In this document: piece after piece, positions 43,006 to 51,000 of the stretch | How the letters are laid out: each line of letters begins with the position of its first letter | Position numbering within the stretch: position 1 is the stretch's first letter | NCBI RefSeq assembly: GCF_030408635.1 | Contig: NZ_CP047198.1 | Span: 682,001 to 746,000, forward strand | Direction: 5' to 3' | DNA length: 64,000 bases | Source: Corynebacterium coyleae | Lineage (GTDB): Bacteria > Actinomycetota > Actinomycetes > Mycobacteriales > Mycobacteriaceae | Translations under genes and position numbers: made by a program | The notes under the pieces: generated by a model | Told to the model about the DNA's origin: nothing | Databases searched by the model: none | What the model saw: the letters and a program-made list of their open reading frames with translations, nothing else

Positions 43006-46000
43006 ATGGCCGGTGGCAAGATTGACATCCTGGTTGAACCGGATACAAGGGGATTTGTCCCCAAGATGGAGTCCGGTCTCAAAGGCGCGATTGGTGCCGC
43101 CGGCAAACTCGGCGCAGCCCTGGGCGTGGCCATGGGCGGCGTGGAAGCGGCGCGCACGGTCGTCCAGGTCGGCAAGGAGTTCGAGACCGAACTCAACACG
43201 ATGCGAGCCGTCTCGCAAGCAACCGCCGAACAGATTGAAGCGATTACCCAGCGTGCTCGCGAACTCGGTAACGACACATCGCTGACGGCAACGTCTGCCT
43301 CTGACGCTGCTGCAGCAATGACCGAACTTGCCAAGGGTGGATTCTCCGTCGAGGAAGCCATGGCGGCAGCAAAGGGCACCCTGCAGTTGGCGTCTGCCGC
43401 ACAAACGGATGCCGCGTCTGCTGCCACTATTCAGTCCCAGGCCCTGCAAGCCTTCGCACTTGATGCGTCTGAAGCCGCGAGGGTGTCAGACATTCTGGCG
43501 GGTGCAGCAAACGCATCGTCTGCACAAATCGGCGACGTGGCTAACGCTCTGCAGCAGTCCGGTGCGGTGGCACACCAATTCGGCGTGTCTATCGACGACA
43601 CCGCGACCGCAATCGCGATGTTCGCCAACGCCGGTATTACCGGCTCCGACGCCGGTACGCTGCTGAAAACTGCGCTGCTGTCGCTGGCGAACCAGGGCAA
43701 GCCAGCGCAGGCAGCAATCGAAGAACTTGGCCTGACGGTCTACAACGCCCAGGGCCAGTTCGTCGGCCTGCCGGTGCTGATGGGACAGTTGAAAGACGCC
43801 GCGCAAAGGATGACGCCAGAGGCGTACCAGGCCGCTACCGCAACACTGTTCGGCAGCGACGCCATGCGTATGGCTGGTGTGGCAGCACAGCAGGGCAAAG
43901 AGGGCTTTGATGCGCTTTCCGAGGCCGTGACCCGACAGGGACAAGCCGCAGAAGTCGCAAAAGCACAAACCCACGGTCTACCCGGTGCACTGGAACGGCT
44001 GGAAAACACCGTCGAAGACGTCGCCCTTGCTACCTACGAGTCGCTTGCCGGCACCATGGTTGCCGGTGTGGACTTGGCCACTGCCGCCATCGGCACGTTT
44101 GGCGACTACGCCGAGTCCGCAATCAACGGGTTGAAGACCGCTGTTGAAGTTGCCGGCGACGTGTTCGCACCACTGGAAGGCACCGTAAAGACAACCGGTA
44201 ACGCCCTCCAGGGCCTTGCCGGACCAATTGTTGGTGCCGCCGCAGCGTTCGCCGTCTTCAAACGACTCGATATCCCATCCCACCTGGGAGTCGCTCGCGA
44301 GAGCGCAAAGGGATTTGGCGACATGATGGAGATCCACACGCTCCTCGCACGAAAAAACGGCGTGGAACTCACCCGCATGGGCGCAGCGCTCGCCGTCGTC
44401 GAATCGAAACACAAATCCATCGCCCTCATGGCCGACTCGGCGCGCCGGGCGTCGGCTCCAATGCGCAATCTTGGTGCGAATACGAAGCGTTGGGCAACGG
44501 AGATGAAGGGCCTGTCTAGGACGGCCACCATGGCGCGCGGCAATCTCTTGCTGTTGGGCGGTGCCGCAAAGGGCGCTGCTGCTGGTGGGTTTAGTCTGTT
44601 GCGCAGTGGTGTCTCTGGCGTGGTCAACGCCATGGGTGGTCCGTTTAACATTGCGATGATGGGCGGCGCGGCGCTTATCGGCGCGTTCGTGCAGTCCTCG
44701 CAGACTGCATCCACGATTCAGGACAGGCTTGCAGAAGCGTCGCGTAACGCCGCTGAGGCGCAGCAGGAGTTGCAAACCGCTGTGGCTGGCACCACTGGTG
44801 CGCTCAATGAACAGGGGTTGGCTGCTGCCTCGAAGATCGCCGACGCCGAGATGGCGCAATTGACCGCGATCGGCGAGCAGATGAACAGTTCGTTCAACAT
44901 CATTCAGGCCCCTGATCTGTCGTGGTGGCAACAGGGCTTTTGGAACAAGGAGTTCAACGAGTACCGCTCCCACGTCAATGAGACGAAGCAGGCGTATGAC
45001 GCGCTGAAGTCTGCTGCTGGCGAGTTGAAGATCCCGATGGACGACTTGGGCCGCGTGGTTGCAGCAGGTGGTGCGCAGTTCGAGGACCTTATGGCGCATC
45101 TGGACGCGGGTGGTGAAGCGTCGCAGCGCGCTGCCGCACAACTGCGCCAGGTGAAAACGGAACTGGACGAGCAGGTCCTTGCCGCGCAGCGTGTGTCGCC
45201 TGCGGCTGCACAGATTGAGGCGGGTATGCAGGTGCTTGCAGACTCGTCTTCTGCGGCAGAGGAGCGTCTCAACGCGCTCAAGCAGGTGCTGCAGGCGATG
45301 GGTATGCTTCCTGCTTCCACGCAGGACGCGATGATGAATCTGGCTAAGACTGTTGACCAGGTCAGTGAATCTGCGGCAGGCGCGATCATCGGTGGCGAAG
45401 GTCTCGGCGAGACGCTGTTTGACCAGTCGGGCAAACTCGAAGCCACAGACAAGAACGCGCAGTCTCTACACGCCTCGTTGATGTCGATCTCCGACGGGTT
45501 CCTGCAGTCTGTTGCTGCGGGCAATGACGCAGAGCAGGCTTACGGGCTTGTGGAGGCAGGTCTTGCAAACCTCGCGTCTGCCTACGAATTGACAGACCCA
45601 CAGATCGAATCGCTGCGCCAGCAGTACGCACTTATGCCCGAGGTTGTCGAGACCTTGGTGAAGTTGGAGGGCGCCGATTCGGTAGAAACCGAGATCGCCG
45701 TGGTCTGGGCCTTGATGCAGGACCTGCCGGAGGGCCAATCAGTCGAACTGAATGTGCTTTCTGAAGAAGCGCAGGAGCAACTGAGGCAACTCGGGGTCCA
45801 ACTTGGCGAGACCCCGGACGAACACACCACAAGGATCGAGGCACCGACCGAGGAAGCCCGGAAAAACGTCGACACCTTCATCAAGGACGTCGAGACCGAA
45901 CTGGGCAAAAAGAAGGAAGCCAAGATCGAGGCCGACGCCAGTCAGGCCAAGAAAGAGATTGACGACGTCCAACGCCGCTTGGGCGGGTTGCGGGACAAGG

Positions 46001-49000
46001 AAATCACCATCACGACCCGCCAGCGCACCGTCGTAAGCAACGCTCCAGGGCGTGCATCCGGCGGCCGCGCGCCGGGCTTGGCCACCGGTGGTGTGGCCAC
46101 AGGCTATCGCCTGCCGACTACGGGGCCGGGTACTGAGATTGTCGACGGGTTTGTGGGCGTGGATGCTGCAGGCAGCCCGCTGGCTCGGCTTGATGCTGGC
46201 GAGTGGGTGATCAACCGGGCTTCGTCTGACAAGTACGACGCGGAACTTGCGGCGATTAACCAGGGTGTGTTCCCGAAACTGCCGGGCTTCGCCACAGGTG
46301 GTGTCGTCTCGTCGAGCGAGATTAAGCGCACACTGGCGTTCCTTGATGGAACTCCGTACTACATGGGCGGCTGGTCTGCCGGTGGTGTCGATTGCTCTGG
46401 CGGTGTCTCTGCCACGGTCAATGTGTACCGCGGGGAGGATCCCTTTGCTTCTCGTATGTCGACTGTCACCGAGGGGCAGTGGCTTGCCGAGCGCGGTGCT
46501 GTGCCTGGCAAGGGCGGCGCGGGTGACATCACCATTGGGTGGTGGGACCGAGGCGGCGGCGCGAACGGTCACACCGCGATGCAACTGGCAGACGGGACGT
46601 TCATCGAGTCCGGTGGCAACACCGGTGGCGGATTCACCATCGGGCGAACTGCCGGCCCACTTGAGGGGCGTGGCTTTACTGACTGGGCGCATTTTCCGGA
46701 CGCCGACAAGGTCGCAGACTCTGTCGACGCGCTTGTAGAAACCGCGTCGAGTGCATCTGGTGTTCACGTGTCGTCGTCGCCAAGCGGTGCTCACGTGTCG
46801 TGGGGTGCTGCGGATCGAACCTTTGACGTCATCTCGGCGCTGTTCGGTGCGCAACTCTACGACCAGGGCGGGTATTTGCCGCACGGTGGTGTGGCAATGA
46901 ACCTGTCGGGCAAGCCGGAGCCGGTGCTCACCGACGGCCAGTGGGCACAATTCGGTGAGTTTGCAAGGTCGATGCGTGCAGTTGCGGCAGAGTTGCCGGC
47001 GGTTGTCGACGGGTTCAAGCAAGCCTCCAAGAACCTGGACTCCACAGCAGCAGGCCTGGAAGCAATCGCACCTAAGGATGGGTCTCGCTCTATCGCAGAT
47101 GCGCCTACCTCGGCGTTTGATGTGGTGGACGATCTGACGAACTCGTTTGCGGTTGCCGCCGGCAACTACCACGCCAACCCGACCCGATTCGGTCTTGGTG
47201 TTGGTGGTGCGCTGCTGCCGGAGGTCTTTGGTGGTCTTCGTGACGCCGAGCGCGGTCTTGCCGACACGCGCCAGGCAGCGAAGGATGGCATGGATGAAAT
47301 CGCCGAGCGGGAGCGCGAACTGGCTGAAGCGCGTGAAGCGTTAGCCGAACTCGACGCTCAAGACGGTGGCTACGACAAGCAGACCAAACGCAGGATTGAA
47401 GACGCCGAAAAGGCAGTCGTTCGCGCCAAGAATGACAAGAAGCCGTCTGCCGAAAAGATCGCTGACGCTGAAGAGCGACTGCGCCGTGCTCGTGAAGACG
47501 CGGCGGAGAAACTCGACGCCCAGGACAAGAAGCGGGCCAGGGACCGCGATAAGGCTGCAGATACTGTGATCAAGGCGGAAAAGAATCTCGACGTGGCACG
47601 CACGGGGACTGCTCAACTTGCCGCACAAATCGGCGCTGGGCAGATCACCATGGCCATTGAAGCCGCTAAAGCGGTCTACGCGCTTGGCAAGGTGGTCTAC
47701 GAGACGATCAACAAGATCGCTGAATGGATCATCGAAAAGATCAACAACGTCGAAGCCGCACGCCTGGAAACGCTGACCCAGTCCGTCGAGATGATGGACA
47801 AGTTAGCCCGAGGCATGGACGAAGCCCGCAACCAGTTGACGCAACTGCGCATGGGAGCAGTCAACGCACTGCTCGCCGAACAGCAGGCACAGTGGCAACT
47901 CGGCCAAGCCCGAGCCAACTACACGCAAACGCAACTGCGCGGCATCGTCGACGTCGCCAACGCAAGGGCCAAGGTCACCAGCGCCGAACTCGGCTCCCTG
48001 CGTGTCATCGGCACAAGCGTTGACGACATGTGGGCGCGCACGATCGCTGGCCTGAAAACCGGCAAACTCACCTTTGGCGAGACGATGGACGCCGTAGCAG
48101 GCTCCGTGCGAGAAAAACTCGCACTCGAAGCCGAGACCCACAAAACCCAGGCCGAAGCACTCAAAGCCAACGCTGACGCCGCCCTGCAACTGCTCGATTC
48201 CTCCAAGGCCGCCGCCAAGGCAGCACTCTCCGCGAAATCAGCAACCGCACTGCTGAGCGCACAGGCCGGCAGGCTCAAAGCCATGACCACCATCGGCGAC
48301 GGCTCACTGTCCACCCCAGCGGCAATGCGAATGCAGCGCGTGACGCAACTGCTCGCAGAATCTGCCGACTGGACAGCCCGCGACTACAAAGAACTCAAGA
48401 TCGAAGAGTCCCGCAGATACCGAGCCGCCGCCGCACAAGCAAAAGCAGAAGCCATGCGCATTCTGAAAGAGCACTTCGGCGGCACCCCGGAATACGGCAA
48501 ATACGTCTCCGAGATCGAACAGGTCATGTCCCGCGCCGGGCACTACGGGTTCTGGAACTCCACCGAGGACGCACAAAAGGTCATCGAGGCCGCACTGAAA
48601 AACACCTCGCTTGGGCGTGCTGTCCAGGATCTGGAAACCCAGCAAGTGGAGCAACAGATCGCCGACTACGAAAAGGCACTTGCCGAAACCAAGGTCGAGG
48701 TCGGAAACCTCGCAATTGACGCGCAGTACGCACCAAGCGAAGCAAAGGCACGCGGCGACCTCGCCACAGCCGAGCAGCAGGTTAGTTACTTCACGTCAAT
48801 GGCGGAGTACTACCGCACTTCCGACGAAGGCGTGAAAACCGCACTGAAAGAACTCATGGACTTCAACCGAAGCCAAAGCACAACCCTTTCAGAGCAAACC
48901 ACCAAGCAGGTCAACGAATTGCAGTCCATTGCCAAGACTGCAGAAAACATCTACAACACCCTCCCACCAGGAGGGTTCAACTACGACCTGCCAGGCGCAG

Positions 49001-49446
49001 CACCACTGCCACCATCACGCCTGCCACACACCTGGGGCAGCGAACTTGCCGCAGCGATGGGCCACGCCGCACTCCGCGACGTCGACATCACCCGAGTGGC
49101 ACAAACCGCCATCAACCAAACCGACATCCCACAGATCGGAGCACGCTACAGCACACGCGAAGAAGTAGAAGCCGCACGCCGTACTCGAGACGAGCAAATG
49201 CGCGCGGCCATCGAAAACGAAATCGCCACCACCAGAGAACAACAACTCGCCGCACAGATGGACCGACGGTTCGCTGCAATCGAACGCAACATGCTGCCAG
49301 ACCTGACCATCAACCTGCCCGGAACCGAATACATGCGCACCGAAGACGTCGCCCGCGAGATGCAAGACCAACTCAGCGCAGTAGGCCGCCGCGTCACCAT
49401 CCTGGAAGGCAAAAACGGCGCCAACTACTACAAGACAAGGATGTGA
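43006..49446 (+). CDS. tail tape-measure protein with embedded NlpC/P60-like peptidase
   Basis: 2146 aa; length sets the tail length. N-terminal TP901-type region (IDILVEPDTRGFVPKMESGLKGA, FETELNTMRAVSQATAEQIEAI, LAKGGFSVEEAMAAAKGTLQLASAAQTDA). Hydrophobic segments at about 345-420 and 510-580 fit membrane insertion. At about 1105-1250 lies a Cys-His hydrolase-like domain (YYMGGWSAGGVDCSGGVS with Cys near 1130, GANGHTAMQLADGTFIESGG with His near 1187), likely cutting peptidoglycan during injection. Long coiled coils fill the second half (ELAEAREALAELDAQ, DAEERLRRAREDAAEKLDAQ). Several CGCGCCGGGC copies (44441, 46068, 48532) mark codon-style resets inside this gene. Confidence 0.93.
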   Translation: MAGGKIDILVEPDTRGFVPKMESGLKGAIGAAGKLGAALGVAMGGVEAARTVVQVGKEFETELNTMRAVSQATAEQIEAITQRARELGNDTSLTATSASDAAAAMTELAKGGFSVEEAMAAAKGTLQLASAAQTDAASAATIQSQALQAFALDASEAARVSDILAGAANASSAQIGDVANALQQSGAVAHQFGVSIDDTATAIAMFANAGITGSDAGTLLKTALLSLANQGKPAQAAIEELGLTVYNAQGQFVGLPVLMGQLKDAAQRMTPEAYQAATATLFGSDAMRMAGVAAQQGKEGFDALSEAVTRQGQAAEVAKAQTHGLPGALERLENTVEDVALATYESLAGTMVAGVDLATAAIGTFGDYAESAINGLKTAVEVAGDVFAPLEGTVKTTGNALQGLAGPIVGAAAAFAVFKRLDIPSHLGVARESAKGFGDMMEIHTLLARKNGVELTRMGAALAVVESKHKSIALMADSARRASAPMRNLGANTKRWATEMKGLSRTATMARGNLLLLGGAAKGAAAGGFSLLRSGVSGVVNAMGGPFNIAMMGGAALIGAFVQSSQTASTIQDRLAEASRNAAEAQQELQTAVAGTTGALNEQGLAAASKIADAEMAQLTAIGEQMNSSFNIIQAPDLSWWQQGFWNKEFNEYRSHVNETKQAYDALKSAAGELKIPMDDLGRVVAAGGAQFEDLMAHLDAGGEASQRAAAQLRQVKTELDEQVLAAQRVSPAAAQIEAGMQVLADSSSAAEERLNALKQVLQAMGMLPASTQDAMMNLAKTVDQVSESAAGAIIGGEGLGETLFDQSGKLEATDKNAQSLHASLMSISDGFLQSVAAGNDAEQAYGLVEAGLANLASAYELTDPQIESLRQQYALMPEVVETLVKLEGADSVETEIAVVWALMQDLPEGQSVELNVLSEEAQEQLRQLGVQLGETPDEHTTRIEAPTEEARKNVDTFIKDVETELGKKKEAKIEADASQAKKEIDDVQRRLGGLRDKEITITTRQRTVVSNAPGRASGGRAPGLATGGVATGYRLPTTGPGTEIVDGFVGVDAAGSPLARLDAGEWVINRASSDKYDAELAAINQGVFPKLPGFATGGVVSSSEIKRTLAFLDGTPYYMGGWSAGGVDCSGGVSATVNVYRGEDPFASRMSTVTEGQWLAERGAVPGKGGAGDITIGWWDRGGGANGHTAMQLADGTFIESGGNTGGGFTIGRTAGPLEGRGFTDWAHFPDADKVADSVDALVETASSASGVHVSSSPSGAHVSWGAADRTFDVISALFGAQLYDQGGYLPHGGVAMNLSGKPEPVLTDGQWAQFGEFARSMRAVAAELPAVVDGFKQASKNLDSTAAGLEAIAPKDGSRSIADAPTSAFDVVDDLTNSFAVAAGNYHANPTRFGLGVGGALLPEVFGGLRDAERGLADTRQAAKDGMDEIAERERELAEAREALAELDAQDGGYDKQTKRRIEDAEKAVVRAKNDKKPSAEKIADAEERLRRAREDAAEKLDAQDKKRARDRDKAADTVIKAEKNLDVARTGTAQLAAQIGAGQITMAIEAAKAVYALGKVVYETINKIAEWIIEKINNVEAARLETLTQSVEMMDKLARGMDEARNQLTQLRMGAVNALLAEQQAQWQLGQARANYTQTQLRGIVDVANARAKVTSAELGSLRVIGTSVDDMWARTIAGLKTGKLTFGETMDAVAGSVREKLALEAETHKTQAEALKANADAALQLLDSSKAAAKAALSAKSATALLSAQAGRLKAMTTIGDGSLSTPAAMRMQRVTQLLAESADWTARDYKELKIEESRRYRAAAAQAKAEAMRILKEHFGGTPEYGKYVSEIEQVMSRAGHYGFWNSTEDAQKVIEAALKNTSLGRAVQDLETQQVEQQIADYEKALAETKVEVGNLAIDAQYAPSEAKARGDLATAEQQVSYFTSMAEYYRTSDEGVKTALKELMDFNRSQSTTLSEQTTKQVNELQSIAKTAENIYNTLPPGGFNYDLPGAAPLPPSRLPHTWGSELAAAMGHAALRDVDITRVAQTAINQTDIPQIGARYSTREEVEAARRTRDEQMRAAIENEIATTREQQLAAQMDRRFAAIERNMLPDLTINLPGTEYMRTEDVAREMQDQLSAVGRRVTILEGKNGANYYKTRM

Positions 49447-49447
49447 A

Positions 49448-50161
49448 ATGCTCTTCGGAATCAAAGACCACACAGGCCAACTCCACGACGTAGCCCCCAA
49501 CGGCCCCTCCAACGTCACACTCCCAGCCGCCGGCATCACCGGACTCGTCGGCCAACCCAAAGCAGTCACCACCGAATCCGGCTTCGCGCCGGGTGGTGTG
49601 CTGCATGGCTATACGGCGGGTGTGGTGGAGGGCAGTGTGAAACTGCTTGTTGAGCCGCCGTTTACCTTCGGCGAGGTCGCTAGGTGGTTTTCGTTGAGTC
49701 GTGATGCCTTTCTTGTGGTGAACGGGTGGGAGTTGGCTGTCAGGCTGCGTGAGATGGTGGCCCCGCCCGAGGTTGCTCCGGATGGTGAGCCGCTTCTTGA
49801 GATGGAGATCCCGCTTGTCTCGTTTGATGGGGTGTGGCGCTCGCCGCCGAAGCGTGGTGCGTCGATCGTCAACGATGGGGATGTGCCGATCTATCCGACG
49901 GTTGAATGGTCGGGTGCGTCCTCCTCGGTGCGGTGGCCGTCTGGCTTTGGCACGGTGCTGCCATCGGTGGCGTCGCTGTCGACGTTGGATACCTCGCCGA
50001 TGGGCGGGTTTACCGTCCGCACTGCTGGGCGCATCAACACGGCAGCGTCGAAGCAAGTAGCAGGGTTTTCGGAGCCGGTTCCTCCAGGCGGGTCGGCGAG
50101 TTTGGGGCTGTCGCGCTGTGACGCGATGTGGCGGATTGGAAGGTGGTCACCATGGCAGTAG
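49448..50161 (+). CDS. distal tail protein
   Basis: 237 aa, ATG 49448 right after the tape measure. N-terminal MLFGIKDHTGQLHDVAPNGP, then GGVLHGYTAGVVEGSVKLLVE and a beta-rich middle, typical of Dit-like hubs between tube and fibre. The strongest codon-style flip of the window is here: C/A-ending codons before 49585, G/T-ending codons after. It overlaps the next gene by 10 bases. Confidence 0.78.
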   Translation: MLFGIKDHTGQLHDVAPNGPSNVTLPAAGITGLVGQPKAVTTESGFAPGGVLHGYTAGVVEGSVKLLVEPPFTFGEVARWFSLSRDAFLVVNGWELAVRLREMVAPPEVAPDGEPLLEMEIPLVSFDGVWRSPPKRGASIVNDGDVPIYPTVEWSGASSSVRWPSGFGTVLPSVASLSTLDTSPMGGFTVRTAGRINTAASKQVAGFSEPVPPGGSASLGLSRCDAMWRIGRWSPWQ

Positions 50162-51000
50162 ATTGGGCCAAGTTCGCAGCACACCGTAAGGCGGTGGTGG
50201 AGTCGACGGGGCAGTACCTTGGGCTTCTCGACGAGAACGGCCACCCGCTGTGCGATCTGCCGGCACCTTCAGAAATGCAGGCCCCGCGAGAACGCAACGC
50301 CGTGTCATCGCTGCAGGTGACGTTCCCCGTGTCCGCGATGGACAGTGGGGTGCATCCTGCTGCGCGTGCTCTGGTGGACGACACGATTGGTGTGGAACCT
50401 TCCGGTGCGATCGCTCCCACTCCGAAGACACGGTTTGTCCTCGTGGAGCGTCCCGGCAGTTCGTGGTGCTACCGGGTCGCGCAGCGCATGGCCACCGGCC
50501 CATCAGACAGGCTGCGTGAAATCACGGTGCACGGCGTTGACGTGTTGAGTTTCTTGCAGCAATTGCCCTGCCCGTCGCAACCAGCGAAGTGGGCACGCAC
50601 GACGTTTCACACGTTCGAACGTGACTGGCTGGCCGCTACCGACGCGTCTGCGCGGTTTAAAACCCCGCGGGATATCGCAGAGGTGGACTTCTACGACTCG
50701 TATCTCAGCGACCAGGTCATTGCAGGGCCTGCCGACGAGGCAATCGGGCGTGTGATTCAGGAGTCCGTCGACGCTGTCACGAAACTTGCCGGCCTCGACC
50801 CGTCGCCCTTCACCGTGACGGTGACGCCAACCGGCGATAAGGCTGACGAAGTACTGATCAAGCCGGACGACGACTTCATCTGGGATGTGGTGATGCCGCG
50901 CGCCACTGCCGCCGGCATCGCAATTTCTGCGGCGATGGTCTTCCCGGAAACCACCGGCGAGCCGGTGATCAATTTCGACGTGAAAGCAGGTGCACAATGA
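50152..51000 (+). CDS. tail baseplate/minor tail protein
   Basis: 282 aa, ATG 50152. Beta-rich with YLGLLDENGHPLCDLPAPSE, LQVTFPVSAMDSGVHPAARA, WCYRVAQRMATGPSDRLREI and DFYDSYLSDQVIAGPADEAIGR, like the gp37/Tal-type minor tail proteins of actinophages. It ends GAQ with a stop overlapping the next ATG (ATGA). Confidence 0.75.
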   Translation: MAVDWAKFAAHRKAVVESTGQYLGLLDENGHPLCDLPAPSEMQAPRERNAVSSLQVTFPVSAMDSGVHPAARALVDDTIGVEPSGAIAPTPKTRFVLVERPGSSWCYRVAQRMATGPSDRLREITVHGVDVLSFLQQLPCPSQPAKWARTTFHTFERDWLAATDASARFKTPRDIAEVDFYDSYLSDQVIAGPADEAIGRVIQESVDAVTKLAGLDPSPFTVTVTPTGDKADEVLIKPDDDFIWDVVMPRATAAGIAISAAMVFPETTGEPVINFDVKAGAQ